DNA of 64,000 nt. Source: UBA7703 sp034927595 (GTDB lineage: Bacteria > Bacillota > Clostridia > Christensenellales > CAG-138). The notes below the pieces were generated by a model. It was not told where the DNA came from. It did no database searches and saw only the letters and a program-made list of their open reading frames with translations. The position numbers and the translations under genes were made by a program. Every line of letters starts with the position of its first letter. Position 1 is the stretch's first letter. Below, one piece after another: positions 1 to 7,348 of this stretch. The DNA lies in NCBI GenBank assembly GCA_034927595.1, contig JAYFPQ010000065.1:1-64000 (forward strand). Direction: 5' to 3'.

Positions 1-79
1 CGTTGGCATTCGCCCCGCGTTTGAGGACGTGATCGAGGCGAACAAGGTTGTGCATATGCCCGCGAAGATCAGCGTCTGA
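1..79 (+). CDS. C-terminal end of an unidentified protein (cut by window edge)
   Basis: An open frame reads from base 2 to a TGA at 77-79 and gives 25 residues, beginning VGIRPAFEDV and ending MPAKISV. It is too short to assign to a family. The gap of about 70 bases to the next gene contains a 6-bp inverted repeat (GTGCAG/CTGCAC, about 103-128) but no T-tract, so the gene may lie upstream in the same operon as the thiolase-like gene. That placement is inference. Confidence 0.5.
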   Translation, partial: VGIRPAFEDVIEANKVVHMPAKISV

Positions 80-148
80 CAAAGGGCATCCGAAAGAGCG
101 CGGTGCAGTCCGCATAGGTTTGCTGCACCAGTAGAAAGGAAGAACGAA

Positions 149-1345
149 ATGAGAAAAGTAGGAATAGTTGGCGTTGGTCATACCAAGTTCGGAAAGACGA
201 GCGTTCCGTTCCTCGATATGCTCTGCGAAGCGGCGCTGCTGGCCATGGACGACGCGGGCGCGAAAACCGGCCGCAAGAACGTCATTGACCAGGTGTTCGT
301 CGCCTCCATGGGCGCGGGCATGGTCAATCGCGTCAGCGGCGCGGCGAGCGCGGTGGTCGACTCGCTGAACATTCGCCCCGCGATGGCGGAGACCATTGAA
401 AACGGCCCGGCCTCCGGCGCGTCCGCCGTCAAGCTCGGCGTAATGGCAATTGCCTCCGGCATGTGCGACTGCGTGCTCGTCATCGGCGGCGAGGCCATGC
501 GCGAGGTCTCCGGCTGGGAAGGCACGGACTTTGTCGCGACAATGCTGCATCCCACGGCGGAGTACAAATACGGCCTGACGCTGCCGTCCTTTGCGGGCCT
601 GTTTACGCGGCTTTGCATGGATCGCTTCGGCGTTGAGAGCAAGGATCTTTCGATTGTCTCCGTCAAGAATCACGACAACGCCTGCCACAACCCCGTTGCG
701 CACATTCAGCGCCCCGTGGTGCTGGAGCGCATTACGAACCCCGCCTATATCAATGCGACGAATCCGATCGTAGCCGATCCGCTGCGTCAGTTTGATATGT
801 GCCCGGTTTCGGACGGCGCGGCCGCCGTGCTGCTCGTCGCCAAGGACAAGCAGGAAGAGCTGGGTTTTAGCCACAAGCCGTTCGTCCGCGTTGCGGGCAT
901 TGCCTCGGCAACGGACACCCACGTGGTTGCCAACCGCGAAAACCCCAGCGATCTGCTCGCCGTTCGCCTGAGCGCCGAGAAGGCTTACAAGATGGCCGGC
1001 ATGAAGCCGGAGGACATCGACGTTGCCGAGCTGCACGACGCGTTCCAGATTCTCGAAATCGAGGAGAGCGAAGAAGCGGGCCTCTTCCCGCGCGGACAGG
1101 GCCACATTGCGGCGCGAAATGGCGACACGAAGATTGGCGGCAAGCTGCCGATCAATACATCCGGCGGACTCAAGGCCAAGGGGCATCCGCTGGGTGCGAC
1201 CGGCGTTTCCCAAATCGTTGAACTCGTGCGGCAGCTCCGCGGCGAAGCCGAAGGCCGTCAGGTCGAAGGCGCGAAGACGGGGCTGGCGGTGAACTTCGGC
1301 GGGTTTGGCAACAACGTCGTGGCGACGATTCTGACCACGAAGTAA
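149..1345 (+). CDS. thiolase-fold protein lacking the nucleophilic cysteine
   Basis: A 398-residue protein of the SCP2/archaeal acetoacetyl-CoA thiolase type. The N-terminal half starts KVGIVGVGHTKFGK. The C-terminal half carries the HDAF motif (His297) and GHPLGATG (His346), followed by a FGGFGNN segment. In active thiolases the residue before ASG in the N-terminal motif is the acyl-accepting Cys; here the motif is NGPASG, with Pro87 (codon ccg) at that place. Conventional thiolysis or Claisen condensation through a Cys-acyl intermediate therefore looks impossible. The start is supported by AAAGGAAG about 8 bases upstream. The DUF35 protein follows 15 bp downstream, the usual partner arrangement for this family. 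It probably works in a complex on a CoA-activated or related intermediate in the cluster pathway; the substrate is unknown. Fold assignment is firm, function is not. Confidence 0.88.
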   Translation: MRKVGIVGVGHTKFGKTSVPFLDMLCEAALLAMDDAGAKTGRKNVIDQVFVASMGAGMVNRVSGAASAVVDSLNIRPAMAETIENGPASGASAVKLGVMAIASGMCDCVLVIGGEAMREVSGWEGTDFVATMLHPTAEYKYGLTLPSFAGLFTRLCMDRFGVESKDLSIVSVKNHDNACHNPVAHIQRPVVLERITNPAYINATNPIVADPLRQFDMCPVSDGAAAVLLVAKDKQEELGFSHKPFVRVAGIASATDTHVVANRENPSDLLAVRLSAEKAYKMAGMKPEDIDVAELHDAFQILEIEESEEAGLFPRGQGHIAARNGDTKIGGKLPINTSGGLKAKGHPLGATGVSQIVELVRQLRGEAEGRQVEGAKTGLAVNFGGFGNNVVATILTTK

Positions 1346-1360
1346 GGGGAGGAAAGAAGC

Positions 1361-1726
1361 ATGGAACAGATGTACGCCTACAAATGCAAAAAGTGCGGAA
1401 AGCTGCACCATCCCCGGTACATCGTCTGCCAGAATCCGGATTGCGACGGGCGCGAGTTCGAGGAGGTTCCGCTCGGCGGGCCTTGCAAACTCCTGACCTG
1501 GACGCGGGTGTATAACCTGCCGGAAGGGTACATGATGCCCTGGCTGAACTTTGGCGTGGTGGAGTTTCCAAACGGCGTTCGCGTCACCGGCCAGATTGGC
1601 TTTGACGAAGGAATTGAAAGCGGAATGGAGCTTGTCTCCACCGTCGGCGTCGTTCGCACGCGCCGGATTCTCTATAAAGAAAGCATCGACTGCGAAGAAT
1701 ACGGCTTCATCTTCGTAAAGCCGTAA
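1361..1726 (+). CDS. Zn-ribbon/OB-fold (DUF35) partner of the thiolase-like protein
   Basis: A 121-residue protein. The N-terminal rubredoxin-like zinc ribbon has four cysteines (C9, C12, C23, C28, i.e. CX2C and CX4C). The rest is a beta-rich OB domain typical of DUF35_N/DUF35 proteins. In archaea and many bacteria such proteins bridge thiolase and HMG-CoA synthase or bind the CoA moiety. The start follows GGGGAGGAAAGAAGC with good spacing. It sits 15 bp after the thiolase-like gene and 15 bp before the DUF2877 gene, so all three are probably co-transcribed. The obligate-partner role is inferred from family behaviour. Confidence 0.88.
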   Translation: MEQMYAYKCKKCGKLHHPRYIVCQNPDCDGREFEEVPLGGPCKLLTWTRVYNLPEGYMMPWLNFGVVEFPNGVRVTGQIGFDEGIESGMELVSTVGVVRTRRILYKESIDCEEYGFIFVKP

Positions 1727-1741
1727 GCGGAACACGATGGT

Positions 1742-2614
1742 ATGATCGCAACAGCCGCGTGCAAACGCTTTTTGGCTCTGGTAGGAGGAACCGCCTGTTC
1801 GGCAACGGTGCATTCCGTGTTCGACCACGCGGTCAATCTGGAGCTGGAAGGTAGAGTTGGGCTCGTCGGGCTGATTGCGGAAACAAAGGCCCTAACGCCG
1901 TATGCCGTGTCCGTGCGGATGGATCGCCCGTTTTCCGAAGCGGGTATCCGCGCGGGCATGGCGGCGGCGGTTGACTCGGGACACGTGTTCATACCGCAGG
2001 CAGACTTCGAGCTGGATTGTTCGAAGACGCGTGCGGTGGAACTCAGTCTTGATTCGATTTCGATCGTTCCGATCAACGCGCCGCATAACGCAATGGTTGA
2101 ACCACTGCTCGCGGTGCTGCGCGAGGCGGATGCAGCCGAGAGCCTTGCACCGCTGGCGACGGGCGCGGGCGGAAATGTCTATTCGGACTTTCTCGCCCCG
2201 CGGTTTCGCGCGTTGTCCGAAGCCATTCTGGCAGACGACACACAAGCTGCCGTCCTGGCGGCAGAGCGTCTCGCGGGCTGCGGAGCGGGGTTAACCCCAT
2301 CTTCGGACGACCTGCTGTGCGGCTATCTGGCGGCGCAATGGATGCTCGCGCGAGAGCAAGGCCGAACCGGGCGAACCAAACTTTTCGCATCGCTTGCGGC
2401 AACCGCCGCGAAGAAGACCACCCGCATCAGCGCAACGTTTCTGTTGCAGTGCGGCGAAGGACTGGTCAATCTCTATAGTTACGATCTTTTTTCTGCAATT
2501 TTTACACACGAAGACGAAGAAGCGACGCGCGCTGCGGCAAGACGAGTGCTTGCCATCGGCTCAACGTCCGGCGCGGACATGCTCACCGGCGTAGTGCTCG
2601 CGCTGCAGGAGTAG
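1742..2614 (+). CDS. DUF2877 protein, AllH (YlbF)-like carbamoyltransferase subunit
   Basis: A 290-residue protein with the family hallmark GAGLTPSSDDLLCGYL at about residues 180-195. In E. coli the DUF2877 protein YlbF (AllH) acts with FdrA (AllF) and YlbE (AllG) in oxamate carbamoyltransferase, the last step of anaerobic allantoin use. Here all three families are adjacent in the order H-F-G. No allantoinase or ureidoglycolate genes are visible, so the acceptor may not be oxamate. The Shine-Dalgarno is weak, which suggests coupling to the gene just upstream. Family assignment is strong; the substrate is unknown. Confidence 0.85.
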   Translation: MIATAACKRFLALVGGTACSATVHSVFDHAVNLELEGRVGLVGLIAETKALTPYAVSVRMDRPFSEAGIRAGMAAAVDSGHVFIPQADFELDCSKTRAVELSLDSISIVPINAPHNAMVEPLLAVLREADAAESLAPLATGAGGNVYSDFLAPRFRALSEAILADDTQAAVLAAERLAGCGAGLTPSSDDLLCGYLAAQWMLAREQGRTGRTKLFASLAATAAKKTTRISATFLLQCGEGLVNLYSYDLFSAIFTHEDEEATRAAARRVLAIGSTSGADMLTGVVLALQE

Positions 2615-2633
2615 AATGGAGGGAACGAACAAC

Positions 2634-4196
2634 GTGGTAAAACTGGAAATCCGAAAGAATGCCTATTATGATTCCGTCACCCTCATGCTGATTTCAAAGG
2701 AACTCAAGAAGCTCGACGGGGTCAGCGAAGCGCTCGTCGGCATGGGGACGGATCTGAATAAGGAAATTGCGCAGCACATCGGCGTTTCGACGCCGGAGCT
2801 GGAGAGCGCGGTTTCCGCGAACGATTTCTTCGTTGCCGTACAGTGCGAAAACGACGCTGCGTTTACGGAGACGATGAAAAAGGTAGAGGAACTGCTCAAT
2901 AAAAAGTCGGAGGCAAAGGCCGCCGCCTATCAACCGCCTACGCTGGACGGCGCGCTCAAGGTCGATCCCGCGCTGAACATGGCGGTCATCTCCGTTCCGG
3001 GCAAGCACGCGGCGGATCTCGCGCAGAGCTGCCTGGATCGAAACATCAACGTCATGCTGTTTTCGGACAACGTGACCATCGAAGAGGAAAAAGCGCTCAA
3101 AACCTACGCCTACGAACACGAGCTGCTCATGATGGGGCCGGACTGCGGAACGGCAATCATCAACCATGTGCCGCTCGCGTTTGCAAACGTGGTTAAGAGT
3201 GGAGATATTGGCATTGTCGCGGCAAGCGGCACGGGCACACAGGAGGTTTCGAGCATCGTCGATCAGCTTGGCGGCGGCGTGAGCCAGGTCATCGGCACCG
3301 GCGGACGCGACCTGAAGAAGGAAATCGGCGGGCTGATGATGAAACTCGGGCTCGACGCGCTGAAGAACGACCCGAAGACGAAGGTGATCGTGCTCATCAG
3401 CAAGCCCCCGGCCAAGGAGATCGCAACCGAAATGCTCGGTCTCGCGGCTAAGACCGGCAAACCGACGGTCGTCTGCTTCATCGGCGGGGATCGCAAAGAG
3501 GTGGAATCCTTTGGCCTCGTGGCGGCGGTTTCGCTGGAGGACGCGGCGCACAAAGCCGTTGCGCTCAGCCGCGGCGAGCGGGCGGAGGACTACGCCGGAT
3601 TCGCCATGGGCGAAGCGCAGGCGGAAACGCTGGCAAAATCGATTGCGAAGAAAATGGCGAAGGGGCAGCAGTACGTGCGCGGGTTCTACACCGGCGGAAC
3701 GCTCTGCGACGAAGCCATGAAGCTCATGATCGGTTCGCTGGGGCACATCTACAGCAATATTCCGCTCAACGCGGAGGATAAACTGGAAGACGCGAAGGGC
3801 GGCAAGAGCTACGCGCATACCTTCCTCGACTTTGGGGACGACGAGTTCACCGTCGGCCGTCCGCACCCGATGATCGACCCAAGCCTGCGCGCCGAGCGCG
3901 TGGTGGCGGACGGCAACGACCCGGAGTGCGCAATGATCTTGACGGATTGTGTGATTGGCTACGGCTCGCACCCAAATCCAGCGGAGGATCTTGCGGAGTC
4001 TATTCGAACCGCGAAGGCAAACGCGGAGCGCGCGGGGCGGTATCTTTGCTGTATCTGCGCCGTCTGCGGAACGGAAGGCGACCCGCAGAGCCTGAGCCGC
4101 ACGCAGAAGCAGCTGGAAGACGCGGGCGCGGTCGTTCTGCCGAGCAATGCACAGGCAACGCGCTTTGCACTCCGCGTGCTGGCGAATCTGCAGTAG
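2634..4196 (+). CDS. fdrA: FdrA (AllF) family protein, succinyl-CoA synthetase alpha-like
   Basis: A CoA-binding/ligase fold protein of about 520 residues. The preferred start is GTG at 2634 (MVKLEIRKNAYYDS), because GGAGGG lies 10 bases upstream and FdrA proteins typically begin this way. An in-frame ATG at 2616 would add six residues but includes that ribosome binding site. Recognisable blocks include MGPDCGTAI, a glycine-rich GTGTQEVSS loop followed by GTGGRDL, and a C-terminal SHPNPAEDL region. FdrA resembles the alpha subunit of succinyl-CoA synthetase but lacks its usual phosphohistidine context. With DUF1116 and DUF2877 partners it is expected to form a carbamoyl-transferring complex. 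Confidence 0.9.
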   Translation: MVKLEIRKNAYYDSVTLMLISKELKKLDGVSEALVGMGTDLNKEIAQHIGVSTPELESAVSANDFFVAVQCENDAAFTETMKKVEELLNKKSEAKAAAYQPPTLDGALKVDPALNMAVISVPGKHAADLAQSCLDRNINVMLFSDNVTIEEEKALKTYAYEHELLMMGPDCGTAIINHVPLAFANVVKSGDIGIVAASGTGTQEVSSIVDQLGGGVSQVIGTGGRDLKKEIGGLMMKLGLDALKNDPKTKVIVLISKPPAKEIATEMLGLAAKTGKPTVVCFIGGDRKEVESFGLVAAVSLEDAAHKAVALSRGERAEDYAGFAMGEAQAETLAKSIAKKMAKGQQYVRGFYTGGTLCDEAMKLMIGSLGHIYSNIPLNAEDKLEDAKGGKSYAHTFLDFGDDEFTVGRPHPMIDPSLRAERVVADGNDPECAMILTDCVIGYGSHPNPAEDLAESIRTAKANAERAGRYLCCICAVCGTEGDPQSLSRTQKQLEDAGAVVLPSNAQATRFALRVLANLQ

Positions 4197-4209
4197 GGAG
4201 GACGCGAAG

Positions 4210-5637
4210 ATGAGCAAGCTGAACGAACTGTTTACAACGTCCCTGCATGTGGTCAACTTTGGCATCGAGTCGTTTTACGACGACCTCGCGAGCCAGAAGG
4301 TGGACGCGGTACACGTGGACTGGAAGCCGGTTGCGGGCGGGGACAAAGCCGCCGCCGCGAACCTGCGAAAATTGCAGCAGCCGGACCTCGCGGCAAAGAT
4401 TGACGCGGCCAATCAGGAAGCGCTGCGCCGAATTCTCGCGGCAAAGCCGACCATCGTCGGCCTCGGTATTGCGGGAGAGGTGATCCCCGGCATGGCAAAA
4501 AAGACGATTCTGCACGCGGGACCGCCGGTTACCTGGGCACGGATGAGCGGGCCGCAGCGCGGCGCGGTCATGGGCGGGCTGATCTACGAAGGCCTCGCGA
4601 AAAACGTTTCGGAGGCGGAAGCGCTCGCCGCGAGCGGCGAGATCACGTTTGATCCCTGCCATATGCACGATACGGTCGGCCCAATGGCGGGCGTTGTGAC
4701 CGCGAGCATGCCGGTATGGATTCTCGAGAACAAGGCCTTTGGTAACCGCGCATACTGCACGATTAACGAAGGCTTGGGCAAGGTATTGCGCTTTGGCGCG
4801 TACGACGACGAGGTGCTCACGCGCCTGCGCTGGATGGAACGCGAGCTCTACCCGATTCTCAAAGAAGCGCTCTCGATTCGCGGCGAGATTGACATTAAGG
4901 TCATCGTCGCAAAGCTGCTGCAGATGGGCGACGAGGGACACAACCGCAACGAGGCGGGAACGTCCCTGCTGATTCGCGAGCTGGTTCCGGCGATTCTGCG
5001 CTGCGACAAAACGCAGGAGCAGAAGCTCGCGGCCTATAACTTCATCAACGGAAACAACCATACGTTCTTGAACATCTCCATGCCCGCGATGAAGTGCACG
5101 CTCGACCCGATCTTCGACATTCCCTATTGCACGGTAGTTGCAACCATGGCGCGCAACGGCACGGACTTTGGCATTCGCATTGCGGGGCTCGGCAAGAACC
5201 GCTGGTTCACGGGCGAGGCAGAGATGGTCAAAGGTCTGTACTTCCCCGGCTACGAGGAAAAGGACGCCGCGCGGGATATGGGCGACAGCTGCATCACCGA
5301 GACGGCGGGCATTGGCGGGTTCTGCATGGCTGCGGCTCCGGCTATCGTCCAGTTCGTCGGCGGTCAGGTCAGCGACTCCATCAATTATTCCACGCGCATG
5401 TACGAGATCACCGTTGGCGAAGGGCAGTCCTATAAGATTCCCGCGCTGGACTTCCGCGGCAGCGCGACGGGCATCGACATTCGAAAGGTCATTGAAACCG
5501 GCATCCGCCCCATCATCAACACGGGCATTGCGCACAAAGATCCCGGCGTTGGACAGGTTGGCGCGGGCATTGTGTATCCGCCCGAAGTGTGCTTCAAATC
5601 CGCTCTGGCAGCCTGCGCCGAAGCCTGGGCAAACTAA
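4210..5637 (+). CDS. DUF1116 (YlbE/AllG) family carbamoyltransferase subunit
   Basis: A 475-residue protein of the YlbE/AllG family. The start ATG at 4210 (MSKLNELFTTS) follows GGGAGGACGCGAAG and lies 13 bp after fdrA. Typical segments include PGMAKKTILHAGPP (about 98-111), DPCHMHDTVGPMAG and the C-terminal GAGIVYPP. In E. coli AllG works with AllF and AllH to interconvert oxalurate plus phosphate with oxamate plus carbamoyl phosphate. No carbamate kinase gene lies inside this window, though one could lie upstream. The acceptor used here is unknown. Confidence 0.9.
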   Translation: MSKLNELFTTSLHVVNFGIESFYDDLASQKVDAVHVDWKPVAGGDKAAAANLRKLQQPDLAAKIDAANQEALRRILAAKPTIVGLGIAGEVIPGMAKKTILHAGPPVTWARMSGPQRGAVMGGLIYEGLAKNVSEAEALAASGEITFDPCHMHDTVGPMAGVVTASMPVWILENKAFGNRAYCTINEGLGKVLRFGAYDDEVLTRLRWMERELYPILKEALSIRGEIDIKVIVAKLLQMGDEGHNRNEAGTSLLIRELVPAILRCDKTQEQKLAAYNFINGNNHTFLNISMPAMKCTLDPIFDIPYCTVVATMARNGTDFGIRIAGLGKNRWFTGEAEMVKGLYFPGYEEKDAARDMGDSCITETAGIGGFCMAAAPAIVQFVGGQVSDSINYSTRMYEITVGEGQSYKIPALDFRGSATGIDIRKVIETGIRPIINTGIAHKDPGVGQVGAGIVYPPEVCFKSALAACAEAWAN

Positions 5638-5702
5638 CGCGTAACCGCATCCCGAAAGGGAAGCTACCGATACCGAATACTTTTTTACAGGAGGCAAACA
5701 CG

Positions 5703-6503
5703 ATGAGCAAATGGTCCGATATTAAGATGTACGACCTCACGATCCCGATTGGTATCTGCACGCCGGCATGGCCAACCTACGAACCGCTGCAGATGAAGTT
5801 CTTCAAGCGCCTGACCCCGAACGGCGCAAACGGACAGCTCCTGACGCACAGCAACCACGTCGGCACGCACCTCGACGGCCCGCTGCACTTTGATACCGCA
5901 GGCCGCGACATTGCGAGCATTGAGTTGACCCGCCTTTGCCGCCCCGGCGTCGTCGTAGACCTGAGCGATCAGGCGGAGGACTTCGGCATCTACACGCCGC
6001 AGGACATCGAAAAGCGCGTAACTGTCAAGGAAGGCGACGTGCTGATCATCAACACCGGCTATCATGTCTACGGCTGGGACAGCCCGACCGCGGACGAGCG
6101 CCGCTACATGCTGCGCCATCCCGGCCCGTCGCTGGACTTTATTCAGTGGGTGCGCGATAAGAAGATCAGCTGGATCGGCGTGGACTGCGGCAGCGCGGAT
6201 CACCCGATGAACACGAAGATTCGCGACTGGGAGCCGATGGAAGCGACCAAGTGCGATGCGGTCTTCCAGAAGAAGTATGGCAAGACGCTCAACGAAGTGT
6301 ACCCCTGGCCGGAACATTACCAGGCGATGCACATTGAGCTGTTCTGCAAACCCTACGAAGCGATTCACGCGGAGTGCCTCGGTGGTGAAATCGAGCAGCT
6401 CTCGAACAAGCGCTGCGTCATCGGCATCTTCCCGTGGAAGCTGGTCGAGGGCGAAAGCTGTATTTCGCGCGTCGTTGCGTTCGACGGGTTCGATGATGTA
6501 TAA
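5703..6503 (+). CDS. cyclase-family metallohydrolase (kynurenine formamidase/isatin hydrolase-like)
   Basis: A 266-residue protein of the cyclase superfamily. The metal-binding signature HxGTHxDxPxH is intact at residues 52-62 (H52, H56, D58, H62). Characterised members hydrolyse amide bonds in ring or formyl compounds (kynurenine formamidase, isatin hydrolase), usually with Mn or Zn. The start at 5703 follows AGGAGG with 8 bases of spacing. As the last enzyme of the cluster and near a nucleobase transporter, it is the best candidate for opening a lactam or ureide ring whose product feeds the FdrA/DUF1116/DUF2877 complex. That link is inference. Confidence 0.88.
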   Translation: MSKWSDIKMYDLTIPIGICTPAWPTYEPLQMKFFKRLTPNGANGQLLTHSNHVGTHLDGPLHFDTAGRDIASIELTRLCRPGVVVDLSDQAEDFGIYTPQDIEKRVTVKEGDVLIINTGYHVYGWDSPTADERRYMLRHPGPSLDFIQWVRDKKISWIGVDCGSADHPMNTKIRDWEPMEATKCDAVFQKKYGKTLNEVYPWPEHYQAMHIELFCKPYEAIHAECLGGEIEQLSNKRCVIGIFPWKLVEGESCISRVVAFDGFDDV

Positions 6504-6514
6504 TAGACTATCGA

Positions 6515-6553
6515 ATATATGGTCGGAGTGTAGACTACACTCCGACCATATAT
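6515..6553. repeat. perfect 18-bp inverted repeat, 3-base loop
   Basis: Bases 6515-6532 pair perfectly with 6536-6553 around the loop GAC, giving one of the longest perfect hairpins in the window. It starts 11 bases after the cyclase stop codon. No T-tract follows on the + strand, so it is not a canonical intrinsic terminator. It could stabilise the upstream mRNA, attenuate read-through, or be a protein-binding palindrome. Confidence 0.85.
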
Positions 6554-6579
6554 GGATCGGGATGAAATGAGGGTAACAG

Positions 6580-7122
6580 ATGGAGCAATTCCTCGCAATT
6601 CTGGTAGTTCTGGTGGTTGCCGCGGCGTTCTATGGAATTTCCTATCTGCGTAAAAAAAGACTCTATCCAACCTGCGATCAATTTGCGCGCCGCTATTGCG
6701 AAATTGCGGATCGCCTCCTGGCGGACGTCGACGAGCAAGTCAACCTACAGGTTGTCTCGCTGGACGGCGGGCTCTGCCAGCTAAAACCTCTGGAACAGCA
6801 GTCGAAAGCCGCACAGGCCGCATTACAAAAATCGGTTGACGACGCGATGCTTAGCGATCTTCGCGATTTGTTCTTCCTGCGGGATGAGATTCAGTCGCAG
6901 GCGAGCAACGGCAACTTTTCGAAGGACAAGTACAACGCAATTACCAATCAACTCTTCGATTCTCTGAACTTATATCTTTCTCTTCTTAACAATCCAGCGC
7001 AGGTTCTTTCCACAAAAGATCTGGATCAGATTCACTATTTTCTGCAAAAACAAACACATATTCGAACGGTTTCGCTTCCAAGCATCGTCTCTCGCGCGTG
7101 CGCGGAAAGCCTTGCTGCTTAG
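6580..7122 (+). CDS. membrane-anchored protein of unknown function
   Basis: A 180-residue protein. One N-terminal hydrophobic helix (about residues 4-23, LAILVVLVVAAAF) is followed by a basic KKR stop-transfer, so the soluble remainder probably faces the cytoplasm. The rest is helical and Leu/Gln-rich with no recognisable catalytic motif. GAGGGTAACAG precedes the ATG. It lies between the catabolic cluster and the permease, separated by the long hairpin on the left and a structured leader on the right. I do not recognise the family. Confidence 0.75.
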   Translation: MEQFLAILVVLVVAAAFYGISYLRKKRLYPTCDQFARRYCEIADRLLADVDEQVNLQVVSLDGGLCQLKPLEQQSKAAQAALQKSVDDAMLSDLRDLFFLRDEIQSQASNGNFSKDKYNAITNQLFDSLNLYLSLLNNPAQVLSTKDLDQIHYFLQKQTHIRTVSLPSIVSRACAESLAA

Positions 7123-7149
7123 TTCTCTTCAAGTTTTCTAAGCGAACAT

Positions 7150-7290
7150 CGAACACACATGGGACCCAAACCCTCGGAATTCATGCTTGCTTTCGAAGCA
7201 TGGATACAGTAGGATAACAGGAAGATAAACCCCATATGTTGTGTTCGTGCAATCAAAAAAGCGTTTGTAACGGTTATCCAGAGCGAAGGC
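7150..7290 (+). promoter_or_regulatory. candidate structured regulatory leader of the nucleobase permease
   Basis: The 226-base gap upstream of the permease shows layered complementarity. CGAACACA (7150-7157) pairs with TGTGTTCG (7240-7247), and the helix can be extended by CATGGG (7158-7163) with CCC..ATG (7231-7238). The enclosed region of about 70 nt contains a 7-bp hairpin (CATGCTT/AAGCATG, 7182-7202). GGATAAC (7212-7218), inside the domain, is also complementary to GTTATCC (7273-7279) outside it, which would allow a mutually exclusive fold. AGAGC/GCTCT forms a further small hairpin near 7280-7293. I do not recognise purine, xanthine or PRPP riboswitch consensus sequences in it. Confidence 0.5.
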
Positions 7291-7348
7291 TCTTGATAAT
7301 AAAGAGAAATGGAGACCTAATTATCGAAAAACATTAGGAGGTAATTCA

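Noticed and set aside
2694..4265. 523-codon open frame on the minus strand opposite fdrA
   Set aside because: It is rich in Arg, His, Val and Leu with no motif and lies antisense to a clear FdrA gene; GC-rich codon bias keeps the opposite frame open.
4000..5697. 565-codon minus-strand frame opposite the DUF1116 gene
   Set aside because: Same cause: antisense shadow of a GC-rich gene, with no ribosome binding site or protein-like composition.
7150..7247. Known purine or cyclic di-GMP riboswitch upstream of the permease
   Set aside because: A short resemblance (GGGACCCAAACCCTC) to the cyclic di-GMP-I core is not supported by the remaining conserved blocks, and purine-riboswitch loop sequences are absent.
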